Shown: positions 35,124 through 44,066, counted from the stretch's first letter. The stretch: DNA of 64,000 nt from Ardenticatenaceae bacterium (GCA_020634215.1 JACKCD010000006.1:1-64000); one strand, 5' to 3'. Numbers and translations: made by a program. Notes: a model not told the origin generated them from the sequence alone.

Positions 35124-35426
35124 ATGCCAACAAAATTATTAATGCAGTGGAACATTCGCCAGGAGTATGAGTCGGAATATTTTGAATTCCTTGTTCATGA
35201 ATTTATCCCGACCCTTAACCGGCTGGGAATGAGTAATATTGAAATTTGGTATACGGCCTATGGTGATCATGAGCAAAAGATGGCCGAAGGCATTGCTCAA
35301 TCTTTGGAATTGATGCAAAAAATTCTGAACAGTGAGGAGTGGGTCATTTTGCGTGATAAGCTGGAGAAATATGTGAGCAACTTTACGCAGAAGGTTATTC
35401 CCGCCACGCGAGGATTTCAGATTTAA
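35124..35426 (+). CDS. Conserved small protein, function unknown
   Basis: This 100-residue protein has an alternating beta-alpha pattern (KLLMQWNIRQEYESEYFEFL, IEIWYTAYG, WVILRDKLEKYVSNF) reminiscent of dimeric ferredoxin-like alpha/beta-barrel proteins, but I do not recognise the family. It lies 38 bp after the MBL-fold gene and ends before a strong terminator. Confidence 0.65.
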   Translation: MPTKLLMQWNIRQEYESEYFEFLVHEFIPTLNRLGMSNIEIWYTAYGDHEQKMAEGIAQSLELMQKILNSEEWVILRDKLEKYVSNFTQKVIPATRGFQI

Positions 35427-35440
35427 GGCGAGCCAGCAAT

Positions 35441-35475
35441 AAAAAAGCCTGCACAAAAGCAGGCTTCATTTTTTG
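35441..35475. terminator. Bidirectional terminator
   Basis: AAGCCTGC / GCAGGCTT stem with an ACAAAA loop, A tract before and T tract after, between the convergent 35124 gene and the FmdB gene. Confidence 0.88.
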
Positions 35476-35492
35476 TTATTGTTCTGATAGAC

Positions 35493-35834
35493 CTATGATG
35501 TGGTTGTGGTGGCGGCAGTGGCTTTTTCGCTTTTCTTGGGCGCGGTTTCAGCAGGGGTGGTGCTGGAAGAGTCTGTGCTGCTGCTAGTAGTGTTGCCATT
35601 GCTTGACTCCGAAGCATCATCTTTCTTAGTAGTGGCATTGCTGTTCTTAGCCTTGCCACTGCGGTTGTCGGTGACGTAGAAACCACTGCCTTTGAACACC
35701 ACACCCACCGAATTGACAACCCGGCGCACTTCTCCCTCGCAAACGGGGCATTCGGTTAAAGGGTCATCTGACATACGCTGACGCGCTTCAAATTCATGGT
35801 TACAATCGTTACATCTATAGGTGTAGAGCGGCAT
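35493..35834 (-). CDS. FmdB-type zinc ribbon protein
   Basis: The N-terminal half is the FmdB regulatory ribbon: MPLYTYRCNDCNHEFEARQR with CxxC and, 25 residues later, CPVCEGEVRR with the second CxxC, ending VVFKGSGFYVTDNR. The C-terminal half is a low-complexity Ser/Thr/Ala/Lys tail. The ribbon binds zinc; its role is unclear even in characterised relatives, where it is linked to amidase expression. Confidence 0.9.
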   Translation of the reverse strand: MPLYTYRCNDCNHEFEARQRMSDDPLTECPVCEGEVRRVVNSVGVVFKGSGFYVTDNRSGKAKNSNATTKKDDASESSNGNTTSSSTDSSSTTPAETAPKKSEKATAATTTTS

Positions 35835-35964
35835 TTTTCTGTCCTAATCATTAAAATTTGTCTTCGTTAGCAGCTTATTGTAGCCACCGTAGGCGTATTT
35901 GCAAACATGCGTCTATGGTAAAAAATCTGTGTTAAATTTACATTAGCAAAAGGAATTTGATACT

Positions 35965-36513
35965 ATGTCATTACGTGCGGCACAAGCTCGTATTCAAAGC
36001 CAGGTTTGGCAGGCGATTGCCCAGGGTGAAATTGACCTAAGTGGGGTTGACCGGAGCCAGCTTGAGGCGTTGGTGAAGTTGGTGACAGAGGCGGCATTGG
36101 TGGAAATGAACCAGGAAATGGGGGAAGCTGTGGCTGATACAGCCGCACCAATCGCAGTAGAGGAATCTATTTGGGATGACAACAAGGAGGATGTGCTGTG
36201 GCAAGGACGGCCGTTTTTGTCTCTCACCCTCCACTACCTCATTACCGATGAACGGATTCGCATTACCGAGGGGTTGTTGAATAAAACAAGCGAAAATATT
36301 GAGCTGGTTCGCATTCAAGATGTGCAGTACAGCCAGACGTTGACGGAGCGGCTTCTGGCATTAGGCGACATCATGATTACCAGCCACCATCCTAATCATC
36401 CACAAATTGTGCTGAAAAACGTGGAAAATCCGGTTGAGGTGTATGAAATCTTGCGCCGCGCCATCCTCAATGCCCGCAAGAAGCACAACTTTACCTATCG
36501 GGAAGAGATGTAG
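35965..36513 (+). CDS. PH-domain (bPH2/DUF304-like) protein
   Basis: The 182-residue protein has a helical N-terminus and then a bacterial PH domain at about 80-170: LWQGRPFLSLTLHYLITDER, IRITEGLLNKTSENIELVRI, GDIMITSHHPNHPQIVLKNV. No transmembrane helices are present, unlike typical YdbS proteins. Function is unknown. The stop codon (ATGTAGGGAG) abuts an inverted repeat. Confidence 0.75.
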   Translation: MSLRAAQARIQSQVWQAIAQGEIDLSGVDRSQLEALVKLVTEAALVEMNQEMGEAVADTAAPIAVEESIWDDNKEDVLWQGRPFLSLTLHYLITDERIRITEGLLNKTSENIELVRIQDVQYSQTLTERLLALGDIMITSHHPNHPQIVLKNVENPVEVYEILRRAILNARKKHNFTYREEM

Positions 36514-36535
36514 GGAGGGTGGGGGATCGTTACAT

Positions 36536-36604
36536 TGTGGGGCGTGGGGAGTACAGTGTGGGGCGTTCTTCTTCACTCCCTACTCCCCACGCCCTTCTCC
36601 CTAC
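36536..36604. repeat. Inverted repeat, GGGGCGTGGGGAGT family, copy 2
   Basis: GTGGGGCGTGGGGAGTACAG and ACTCCCTACTCCCCACGCCC can pair. It lies between the convergent PH-domain and histidine kinase genes, related to the copy at 24103-24170. Confidence 0.75.
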
Positions 36605-36608
36605 TTTC

Positions 36609-37859
36609 TCAAATCGGTAGTTCAAAACCCACCAGTGCCCCACCGGTAGGGATATTTTCGGCCCAAATACGGCCGTTATGTGCCATGATAATCCCCCGCG
36701 CAATCGCTAACCCTAGCCCAGCGCCACCTGTCTGACGGCTGCGGGCTTCTTCACCCCGGTAAAATTGCTCGAACAGATGGGGCAAATCTTTTTCACGGAA
36801 GCCGGGGCCATTGTCTTGCACGGTGACTTGAACGGCCGTTTCTGTTCGCACCGCCCGCACAAATACCTGTCCACCGGCCGGCGTATAGCGCAGTGCATTG
36901 CCAATCAAATTGTTTACCACCCGCCCAATCTTTGACGCACTCATCACTACTGGGTCGATCTCCGCTTCCACTTCCCCATCCAGTTGAATGTGCCGCTGCT
37001 GTGCCAGTGCCTGGAAACTTTCCAAGGCATCAGAAATGAGGTCGCGCAGCGAGTGCGGTGCTGTTTCAATGTGCAATCCGCCCGCGTCGAGCTGTGAAAG
37101 CTCAAACAGATCGTTGATCAAGTTATTTAGCCCAATCACATCATTCCGCATCGTGGCATAGTACCGCCGCGCCGTCGCAGGGTCATCTACAACGCCATCG
37201 TGCAGTGCCTCCACCATTGCCCGAATGCTGGTCAAGGGCGTGCGTAAATCATGCGATGTCCAGGCGATGAAGTTACGTCGCATCTGCTCTAGTTCTTCCC
37301 GCTTGCGTTCTGTGGCCTGTAGCTGTGCTGCCATCATATTAAACGACTGTGCTAACCGTGCGATCTCATCCCGCCCCTTCACCTGCACCCGTGCCCCCAA
37401 GTCACCATCAGCCAGCGTTTGTGCCGTGGCCGCCAGTTGGCGCAGTTCATCGGTGACGGTGGAGGCGACAAAGATGCCGAAGGTGGTGGCGATCATCCCG
37501 GCAAACAGGAGCAGCACGGCGCTAAGCAATAAATCGTGTTCGCTAACAAACATTCGCTGCGACATGACCCATACATTGACCAGCGTGACTAAAGCCGCCA
37601 GTACGTAAGTCATGACCAGCGTTAAATTGAGGGATGGGAACCGTGCCCAGCCGCGCCGATAGACCAGATAGCTGACACCTAGCGACACAAGCGAGGTGGA
37701 GGCCAGGGTGTAAACTAGCTCCGTGACTTCGGCAAAGGGGGCGCGCATCCAGATGACCATCAGCAGTGCTGATATGGAAAGGGCGAACACGATGCCGATG
37801 ATCAAAATGCGCCAGGAGGCGCGGTTTATCCAGGTGGTTTCTTGGGGATGGATTCTCAT
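36609..37859 (-). CDS. HAMP-domain sensor histidine kinase
   Basis: The 416-residue protein has about four hydrophobic helices to residue 135, a HAMP linker (LADGDLGARVQVKGRDEIAR), a HisKA domain with the phospho-acceptor His in IAWTSHDLRTPLTSIR, and a HATPase with N box LIGNALRYTP, G1 box VQDNGPGFREKD and G2 box GGAGLGLAIARGI. There is almost no periplasmic loop, so it probably senses a membrane or intramembrane signal. It lies downstream of its response regulator on the same strand, separated by a heptamer repeat. Confidence 0.93.
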   Translation of the reverse strand: MRIHPQETTWINRASWRILIIGIVFALSISALLMVIWMRAPFAEVTELVYTLASTSLVSLGVSYLVYRRGWARFPSLNLTLVMTYVLAALVTLVNVWVMSQRMFVSEHDLLLSAVLLLFAGMIATTFGIFVASTVTDELRQLAATAQTLADGDLGARVQVKGRDEIARLAQSFNMMAAQLQATERKREELEQMRRNFIAWTSHDLRTPLTSIRAMVEALHDGVVDDPATARRYYATMRNDVIGLNNLINDLFELSQLDAGGLHIETAPHSLRDLISDALESFQALAQQRHIQLDGEVEAEIDPVVMSASKIGRVVNNLIGNALRYTPAGGQVFVRAVRTETAVQVTVQDNGPGFREKDLPHLFEQFYRGEEARSRQTGGAGLGLAIARGIIMAHNGRIWAENIPTGGALVGFELPI

Positions 37860-37861
37860 GA

Positions 37862-37935
37862 CAGTAATCGGTGTTCAGTAATCGGTAATCGGTAATCGGC
37901 GTTACGGATTACCGATTACTGGTTACTGGTTACTT
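37862..37935. repeat. Heptamer hairpin repeat, GTAATC family, copy 4
   Basis: CAGTAAT, CGGTGTT, CAGTAAT, CGGTAAT, CGGTAAT pair with TTACGGATTACCGATTACTG. It occupies the gap between the response regulator and histidine kinase genes and supplies the last S-N-Q-stop codons of the regulator. Confidence 0.82.
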
Positions 37936-38648
37936 GGTTCAAATTTATAGCCAACCCCCCACACGGTCATCAGCCAGACCGGCTTGCTGGGGTCGGCTTC
38001 GAGCTTTTCGCGCAGGCGGCGAATGTGGACGGTGACGGTGCTGGGGTCTACATATTCGGAGAAGCCCCACACATTTTCCAGAAGCTGGTCACGCTTAAAA
38101 ACCTGGCGCGGATGCTGCACCATAAACCACAGGAGGTTAAATTCGGTGGCGGTCAGCTCAATGTTTTCACCGCGCACAGTAACAAGGCGGGTGCGAGGGT
38201 CAATGGTGAGGTCGCCGTGGGTTAACGGCCGTTCTCCACCACCGCTTACCCCACCAGTCGCACTTCCACCGCCCGCCCGCCGCAGCACCGCCTTCACCCG
38301 CGATACCAGCTCGGCAGGAGAAAACGGCTTGGTTACATAATCATCGGCCCCCATTTCCAGTCCGTAAATGCGGTCTGTTTCCTGGCTGCGGGCCGTCAGC
38401 ATAATGACGGGCACATCGGTGGCCGGGTTTTCACGCAGACGGCGCAAGATTTCCATGCCGTCTATGTGGGGGAGCATCAAATCGAGGACGATGAGGGTGG
38501 GTGGTTTTTGCCGAACGGCCGTTAATGCCGCCTGACCATCCCGCGCAATCCGCACCGAAAACCCTTCGCGCTGCAAATACAGCTTCACCACCTCCACCAC
38601 CGAGGCTTCATCATCCACTACCAAAATATCGCCAAGCTCTTGCGTCAT
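37923..38648 (-). CDS. OmpR/PhoB family response regulator
   Basis: The receiver domain spans 1-122 with acidic DDE, the phospho-acceptor Asp in IVLDLMLPHIDG (about residue 55) and the lysine in ADDYVTKPFSP. After a Gly-rich linker comes the winged-helix Trans_reg_C domain (TATEFNLLWFMVQHPRQVF, STVTVHIRRLREKLEADPSK, TVWGVGYKFEP). It is the partner of the kinase at 36609. The regulon is unknown. The terminal SNQ is repeat-derived. Confidence 0.95.
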   Translation of the reverse strand: MTQELGDILVVDDEASVVEVVKLYLQREGFSVRIARDGQAALTAVRQKPPTLIVLDLMLPHIDGMEILRRLRENPATDVPVIMLTARSQETDRIYGLEMGADDYVTKPFSPAELVSRVKAVLRRAGGGSATGGVSGGGERPLTHGDLTIDPRTRLVTVRGENIELTATEFNLLWFMVQHPRQVFKRDQLLENVWGFSEYVDPSTVTVHIRRLREKLEADPSKPVWLMTVWGVGYKFEPSNQ

Positions 38649-38683
38649 CGTTACCTCAATCCCCTTTGTTGTAGCCCAAAAAT

Positions 38684-38726
38684 CTTACAAAAGTGTAACA
38701 GATTCTCCGCTTAAGAAAGTTGTAAG
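38684..38726. promoter_or_regulatory. Inverted heptamer pair upstream of response regulator
   Basis: CTTACAA (38684-38690) and TTGTAAG (38720-38726) form an inverted pair about 35 bp before the response-regulator start codon. It could be a binding site for autoregulation; this is speculative. Confidence 0.3.
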
Positions 38727-38853
38727 ACCTGTTCGAGCCAATAAATCATTTCGATTATACTTGATCTTATTATGCCGCTTCTAAAACATCAGCGCCAAAA
38801 CCTTTGAAGTATAGGGCGCGGACGAACGCGGATAAACACGGATGGATTAGCCA

Positions 38854-40098
38854 ATGAAAAATAGGTTTTTTGTTTTGTGTCTTTTAATCGTTTGGTTGGT
38901 AGGCTGCCAGGGGCAAACCCCGGCTACCCCCACGGCGACTCTTGCGGTGGCGACGGCCACGCAGTTAGCAACGGTTGCCGCCACGGAAGCTGTGCCAGCC
39001 ACATCAACTATCGTGCCAACGGCGACTGTGCCGCCTACTGCAACGATGCTACCAACCGCCACTACGCTTCCTACCCCAACCCTTGAACCCACCATCCCCC
39101 CCGTTGTCCGCGACCTACCCAATGTCGAACTGCCGCCCGGCTTTTCCTTTATCAAATACGCCGACATGTATCGCCCCACCAGCCTAGCGTTTGACACGGC
39201 GGGCAACCTATATGCCACCTCGGTGGACACGACGATTCATGTGTTTAGCGATTTGGATGGAAACGGCCGTTCTGACCGCGACATCATCTTCTCCAATGGC
39301 TTCAACACTCCGCTTGGCATCACCGTCCACTCGCCTACTGGTGATGTTTACGTTTCCAGCAACCAAAAAATCTCGGTGCTGCGCGACACCGACGGCGATT
39401 TGGTGGCCGATGAAGCGGTTAACTTTGTCAACAACCTTCCCATTGGCCTACACCAAAACGACAATCTCAAATTTGGCACCGACGGGCTGCTCTACATCGG
39501 CATTGGCTCCACCTGCGATGCCTGCGTGGAAACCGACCCACGCAGCGCCACCATCATGCGCTTCGACATCAACACCAAACAGGGGGAGGTATTTGCCACC
39601 GGCATGAGAAACCCGTATGACCTCGCCTTCCACCCGGTCACAGGCGAATTGTTTGCCACCGACAACGGCCGCGATGATTTGGGGATGGATGCGCCGCAGG
39701 AAGAATTGAACCACATCGTCCAGGGAGGCGACTATGGCTGGCCTGACTGCTGGGATGCGGGGGTTGGGTCGGGGTGCGCAGGGACAAAAACGGCCGTTGC
39801 CTTTTTTGAGTCTCACTCCTCCGCCGACAGCCTCACGTTTTACACCGGCGACCGCTTCCCGACTGACTATCAGCATAATGCTTTTGTCACCATCCTCGGC
39901 TCCTGGCTCAAAAGCGGGGTTAAAACGGGCGTGGCTCGCGTTATTCTGATTCCCGATGGTGACAGCTACCGCAGCGAGGTAAGCTGGTTTGCTTCGTGGG
40001 TCGGGATGCCGCTGGGGTTAACTGAGGGGCCGGACGGGGCACTGTATGTGGGCGATTATATCAATGGGGGGATTTATCGGATTAGCTATGGGAACTAA
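38854..40098 (+). CDS. Lipoprotein, sorbosone/glucose dehydrogenase-like beta-propeller
   Basis: The signal MKNRFFVLCLLIVWLVGC has a perfect lipobox, followed by a Thr/Pro/Ala linker to about residue 85. The rest matches the six-bladed GSDH/sorbosone dehydrogenase propeller: GFSFIKYADMYRPTSLAFD, LPIGLHQNDNLKFGTDGLLY, GIGSTCDACVETDPRSATIM, GMRNPYDLAFHPVTGELFAT, and EELNHIVQGGDYGWPDCW. Family members oxidise sugars with PQQ at the cell surface. Activity here is inferred from fold motifs only. Confidence 0.88.
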   Translation: MKNRFFVLCLLIVWLVGCQGQTPATPTATLAVATATQLATVAATEAVPATSTIVPTATVPPTATMLPTATTLPTPTLEPTIPPVVRDLPNVELPPGFSFIKYADMYRPTSLAFDTAGNLYATSVDTTIHVFSDLDGNGRSDRDIIFSNGFNTPLGITVHSPTGDVYVSSNQKISVLRDTDGDLVADEAVNFVNNLPIGLHQNDNLKFGTDGLLYIGIGSTCDACVETDPRSATIMRFDINTKQGEVFATGMRNPYDLAFHPVTGELFATDNGRDDLGMDAPQEELNHIVQGGDYGWPDCWDAGVGSGCAGTKTAVAFFESHSSADSLTFYTGDRFPTDYQHNAFVTILGSWLKSGVKTGVARVILIPDGDSYRSEVSWFASWVGMPLGLTEGPDGALYVGDYINGGIYRISYGN

Positions 40099-40257
40099 TC
40101 TTCACAGCTCCTTCACGCCGGCCGGGCAACCTTTATCAATCGCTTAACGTCCAATAAACGTAGCCGATTATAAAATATGGTTATCGCGTGTGACTTGGGA
40201 GCAACAACCAGCCACGCGCCCACTTTATCAGTTTTTGATTGTTTTGGAGTAACTATC

Positions 40258-40440
40258 ATGTTGGCACTTGATCAAAAATCAGCCCAACCAAACGGCCGTT
40301 TGTCAATGGCTCGATTTATTCCCCTAAAGCGACACCCGTTGGCAGCGGTCGAACGAGGTAGTCAGCAACGACTGTGCTGGCATAACCTCGCTGGCAGCCA
40401 TGTAGGTGGCAGCATTGGTGGGCGAGTCCGCAGGTGGTAG
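40258..40440 (+). CDS. Possible small protein or leader ORF (60 aa)
   Basis: The ATG at 40258 has GGAG 8 bp upstream. The product is basic (MLALDQKSAQPNGRLSMARF at the N-terminus; ends GGRVRRW) and has no recognised domain. It contains one AACGGCCGTT copy. It lies in a 530-bp gap before the HisC-like gene. The frame overlaps potential RNA hairpins, so coding is uncertain. Confidence 0.3.
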   Translation: MLALDQKSAQPNGRLSMARFIPLKRHPLAAVERGSQQRLCWHNLAGSHVGGSIGGRVRRW

Positions 40441-40467
40441 TCTCCGTCACCCCTGGATGGTGCGGAG
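40354..40467 (+). other. Possible structured leader RNA upstream of hisC-like gene
   Basis: CGAGGT / ACCTCG (40354-40359 with 40385-40390) encloses AGTC / GACT, forming a stacked hairpin. Further down CTCCGTCACC / GGTGCGGAG (40442-40451 with 40459-40467) forms a second. GCAGGTG upstream can instead pair with CACCCCTG, which would exclude the second hairpin. This looks like an attenuation switch, but no known riboswitch consensus is met. Confidence 0.25.
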
Positions 40468-40630
40468 GAACGGCCGTTTCTGCCCTTCCCTCCTCTTCCT
40501 GCCATCCATCAAAAGCTGTACATTTTGCGGTTTGTAAACGACCATTGTAGTAGAATCCTCGCTTTGTGTTTAACGATTCATGCAGGCTGTTGGCACAACA
40601 ACCTGCCCTAGCGAAGAAGAGGAACCGTTT

Positions 40631-41710
40631 ATGAAACCGCGTCCACATGTTCTGGGGTTAACCCCCTACAAACTGTCGGATAATTCAATTCCCGACGGAC
40701 AACGGCCGTTAATCCTTTCCCAAAACGAAAGCATGTTTGGCTGTTCGCCTGTGGTCAATGAAGCCATTGCCCAGGCCGGTGCCGACCTGCCCTTTTATCC
40801 CGACAAAGACAACCGCAAGCTGCGCCAAGCTATTGCCCACACTATGCAGCTTGAACCCGACAAACTCATTTTTGGCCTAGGCTCCACCGACCTGATTGTG
40901 CAGCTTTGTATGCTCTATCTGGAACCGGGCAGAACGGCCGTTGCCAGCGAATACGGCTACATTTACTTTCGCAAAGCCGTTGGCATGGCCGGTGGCGAGA
41001 TGATTTTGGCTGCCCAACCCGATTTGACTGCCAAAAGCGTGGACAACATCTTGGCTGCCGTGCGCCCAGACACCATGCTGGTGTTTATAGACAACCCCGG
41101 CAACCCCACCGGCAACTTCCTGCCCCGCAGCGAAATTATCCGCCTGCGCGATAGTTTGCCGGAAGATGTGCTGTTGGTGCTGGATGAAGCCTACGCTGAA
41201 TTTGTTGATCTGGATCAGTATGAGCCGTGTTTTGACCTGGTGGAACGGGGCAATGTGGTGGTGCTGCGGACGTTCTCCAAGGTGTATGGGCTGGCGGGGA
41301 TGCGGGTTGGCTGGGGCTATTTCCCGACGGAAATCATTGACTACATGGGGCGGATTCGGCCGGCGCAAAACATTACCACGCTGGCAGCAACGGCGGCGGC
41401 GGCAGCGGTGCGGGATCAGGAGCAGGTGTATGATGTGCGGGAAAAAACGGCCGTTATTCGCACCAATTTTGCCAACCAGCTTAGCGACCTCGGCCTACAT
41501 CCCCTGCCAAGCTGCACCAACTTTATGCTCTGCCGCTTTGATTCCGCCGAGGACACCACCAGCGCCCTCAACTATCTTCGCGCCAACGGCATCGTTATCC
41601 GTCCCGTTGATGTCTATGGTCTCACCGACCACCTTCGCATCACCATGGGTACCGCCGAACAAATGGATCGGGTGGCGCAAGCGCTGGGCGACTGGAAAGC
41701 GCAGTCATAA
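40631..41710 (+). CDS. Class I/II aminotransferase, histidinol-phosphate aminotransferase-like
   Basis: The ATG at 40631 has GAGGAA upstream; an earlier in-frame ATG at 40580 lacks it. The 359-residue PLP enzyme shows HisC-like motifs: LSQNESMFGCSPVVNEAIAQ, IFGLGSTDLI, DNPGNPTGNFLP, LVLDEAYAEF and the PLP lysine in LRTFSKVYGLAGMRVGW. HisC converts imidazole-acetol phosphate to histidinol phosphate. No other his gene is nearby, so a broader aminotransferase role is possible. The YczE-like gene starts 2 bp after its stop. Confidence 0.85.
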   Translation: MKPRPHVLGLTPYKLSDNSIPDGQRPLILSQNESMFGCSPVVNEAIAQAGADLPFYPDKDNRKLRQAIAHTMQLEPDKLIFGLGSTDLIVQLCMLYLEPGRTAVASEYGYIYFRKAVGMAGGEMILAAQPDLTAKSVDNILAAVRPDTMLVFIDNPGNPTGNFLPRSEIIRLRDSLPEDVLLVLDEAYAEFVDLDQYEPCFDLVERGNVVVLRTFSKVYGLAGMRVGWGYFPTEIIDYMGRIRPAQNITTLAATAAAAAVRDQEQVYDVREKTAVIRTNFANQLSDLGLHPLPSCTNFMLCRFDSAEDTTSALNYLRANGIVIRPVDVYGLTDHLRITMGTAEQMDRVAQALGDWKAQS

Positions 41711-41712
41711 TC

Positions 41713-42357
41713 ATGTTTAAACCCATTCGTTGGAAAACCTTGCCGCGTGACTTCGCGGTGATCCAAATTGGCTTTGCCCTCTTTGGCCTTGCTATTGCCA
41801 TGCTCATTCACGCCAACCTGGGCACCAACCCCTGGGTCATGCTGTCCGTGGCGCTGTCCGATATTCTGGGTTTGTCGGTTGGCACCATAACCGTTCTGGT
41901 CGGCTTTTCCGTGCTGGCTGTGGCGCTAATCATGCGGGAGCGGGTTGGCTGGGGGACACTAAGCAACATTTTGTTTATTGGCCCCTGGACAGATTTGTTT
42001 CTCTGGCTCATCCCCTCTGTCACCGACAGCTGGCTGATGCAAGGAGCTATGCTGCTCGCCTCCATTTTGATTATGGGCATGGCGACCGGCATTTACATTG
42101 GCGTAGATGCCGGGGCTGGCCCACGCGATACGCTGATGCTGGCCGTGCAGCGCGGCACCGGCTGGAGCCTGCGCCGGGCGCGTGGCACCATTGAACTGTG
42201 TGTCTTTGTGGCGGGCTGGCTGCTGGGTGGCCCGTTTGGTATTGGGACAATTGTGGTAGCGCTGCTGATTGGGCCGGCCGTGCAGTGGGGTTTTCGCTTG
42301 TTCAAGGTGCAGCGGGCGGCTCCGGCGGTGGCCGAACGGCCGTTTGTCAATACCTGA
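41713..42357 (+). CDS. YczE/YyaS/YitT-family integral membrane protein
   Basis: Five or six hydrophobic segments in 214 residues and the family pattern HANLGTNPWVMLSVALSDIL and GIYIGVDAGAGPRDTLMLAV identify the YczE group. Its function is not established. It starts 2 bp after the aminotransferase stop, so the genes are translationally linked. Confidence 0.85.
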   Translation: MFKPIRWKTLPRDFAVIQIGFALFGLAIAMLIHANLGTNPWVMLSVALSDILGLSVGTITVLVGFSVLAVALIMRERVGWGTLSNILFIGPWTDLFLWLIPSVTDSWLMQGAMLLASILIMGMATGIYIGVDAGAGPRDTLMLAVQRGTGWSLRRARGTIELCVFVAGWLLGGPFGIGTIVVALLIGPAVQWGFRLFKVQRAAPAVAERPFVNT

Positions 42358-42372
42358 GAGAAGTAAACCACA

Positions 42373-43131
42373 ATGGACATTTCATTCACCAACAAAACTG
42401 TCATTGTCACCGGGGCCGCCCACGGTTTTGGCCGTGCCATTGCCCTAGCCTTTGCCCAGCGTGGCGCAACCGTGTGGGCGTGTGACGTTTTGGCTGAGGA
42501 ATTGGCCGAGACGCAGCGACTGTGTGGGGCTAACTGCCACGTGCGGACGGTGGACGTGACGGATCAGGCGGCGGTGGCGGGGTTTGTGGGGGAAATAACG
42601 GCCGTTTCACCCACAATCCACATCTTGGTCAACAATGCGGGTGGGGTACTGGGGCAGGTCGGCCGGCCTCTGGAAGAAATTTCCCCTGCTGACTGGCACA
42701 ATATCTTCGCCGTCAACTGCACCGCCGCCTTCTATTTTGCCCAAGCGGTTGCCCCCAGCATGAAACAAGCCCGCTATGGCCGCATCATCAACATCTCCAG
42801 CGGAGCCGGGCTGGGTATTAGCCTGACAGGCATCCAAGCCTACGCCTCCGCCAAAGCCGCCCAAATTGGTCTCACGCGCCAGCTTGCCCACGAACTGGGG
42901 GCGTGGCAAATCACCGTCAACAACATTGCCCCCGGCTTTGTCCGCTCCAACCCCACCACCGAAAAACAGTGGCAATCGTATGGCGAAGCTGGACAGCAAG
43001 CTCTGCTCAACAACATCGCTCTCAAACGGCTGGGAATCCCCAACGATATTGCCTACGCTGTCCTCTTCTTTGCCTCCGATTACGCCGGTTGGATCACCGG
43101 CCAGGTGCTGTCAGTTGATGGCGGCAAGTAA
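42373..43131 (+). CDS. Short-chain dehydrogenase/reductase
   Basis: The 252-residue SDR has TGAAHGFG (the TGxxxGxG cofactor motif, about 14-21), NNAGG (about 88-92), the catalytic Ser in IINISSGAG and YASAK, and the C-terminal ITGQVLSVDGGK typical of FabG-like enzymes. Substrate is unknown. It is probably the third gene of the operon starting at 40631. Confidence 0.92.
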   Translation: MDISFTNKTVIVTGAAHGFGRAIALAFAQRGATVWACDVLAEELAETQRLCGANCHVRTVDVTDQAAVAGFVGEITAVSPTIHILVNNAGGVLGQVGRPLEEISPADWHNIFAVNCTAAFYFAQAVAPSMKQARYGRIINISSGAGLGISLTGIQAYASAKAAQIGLTRQLAHELGAWQITVNNIAPGFVRSNPTTEKQWQSYGEAGQQALLNNIALKRLGIPNDIAYAVLFFASDYAGWITGQVLSVDGGK

Positions 43132-43193
43132 GGTATAAACGTGTTCGACAAGATTTACGCGATTGCTCCGATAAATCTTGCGAAAAAAGAGAT

Positions 43194-44000
43194 ATGACGA
43201 CACAAGCAGAAAAAGCAGAACGATTTCGGGCACTTCATGCGCGGGAGGGAGCTTTTGTGATTCCCAACCCCTGGGATGCAGGGTCGGCGCGGCTGTTGGC
43301 CGGGCTGGGGTTTGAGGCGTTGGCAACTACCAGCTCTGGCTTTGCTTTCACGCTGGGGCGGCTGGACGGCATGGTAACGTTGGAGGAAAAGCTGGCGCAC
43401 TGCCGCCTGCTCTGCGCCGCCACTGATTTGCCCATCAGTGCCGATTTGGAAAACGGGTTTGCCCATGACCCCGCCCAAGCCGCCCAGACTTATTTGCTGG
43501 CAGCCGAAGCTGGCGTGGTCGGCGGCTCAATTGAGGATTTTAGCGGCGAGGGCATTTATGATTTTGCCCACGCCGTGGAGCGGGTGCAGGCGGCGGTGGA
43601 AGCGGTGCGGACGCTGGATTTTCCCTTTACGCTGACGGCGCGGGCAGAAAACTTTCTGCATGGACGTAATGATTTGGACGACACGATTCGCCGTCTGCAG
43701 GCGTTTGTGGCGGTGGGGGCAGATGTGGTCTATGCCCCAGGGCTGCGGACGCTGGCCGAGGTGCGGCAGGTGGTGGCGGCGGTGGATAAGCCGGTGAATG
43801 TGCTGGTGCCATTTTTGCCGGGGGTAACAGTGGCGGAGTTGGCGGCGGCGGGGGCCAAGCGGTTGAGCATTGGTGGGGCTTTGGCGCGGGCAACGATGAC
43901 GACAATTATTGCCAGTGGACACGAAATGCTGGATGCGGGTGGGTTTGGCTGGCTGTCGGGGCTGGTGTCTGGCAGAGAGGTGGCGCGGCTGTTGCGGTAG
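43194..44000 (+). CDS. PEP mutase/isocitrate lyase superfamily protein
   Basis: The 268-residue TIM barrel has IPNPWDAGSARLLAGLGFEA, TTSSGFAFTLGRLDG, PISADLENGFAHDP (metal-binding D-x-E-N-G), GGSIEDFSG and LTARAENFLHG, all typical of the ICL/PEPM superfamily. Reactions include C-C or P-C cleavage of carboxylates such as 2-methylisocitrate or oxaloacetate. The specific substrate cannot be given. Confidence 0.88.
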   Translation: MTTQAEKAERFRALHAREGAFVIPNPWDAGSARLLAGLGFEALATTSSGFAFTLGRLDGMVTLEEKLAHCRLLCAATDLPISADLENGFAHDPAQAAQTYLLAAEAGVVGGSIEDFSGEGIYDFAHAVERVQAAVEAVRTLDFPFTLTARAENFLHGRNDLDDTIRRLQAFVAVGADVVYAPGLRTLAEVRQVVAAVDKPVNVLVPFLPGVTVAELAAAGAKRLSIGGALARATMTTIIASGHEMLDAGGFGWLSGLVSGREVARLLR

Positions 44001-44007
44001 CTGATAA

Positions 44008-44050
44008 AACCTGTAGCGGCGTAGCCTTATGCTGCGCCGCTACAGTTTTA
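44008..44050. terminator. Bidirectional terminator
   Basis: CTGTAGCGGCGTAGC pairs with GCTGCGCCGCTACAG around CTTAT, with AAAA before and TTTTA after. It lies between the ICL-like gene and the decayed anti-sigma locus. Confidence 0.82.
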
Positions 44051-44066
44051 CAATTTTGGGGGGTGA

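Noticed and set aside
40400..40470. T-box riboswitch
   Set aside because: AGGTGGTAGTC resembles AGGGTGGNACC only partly; the TGGNACC bulge and specifier stem are missing.
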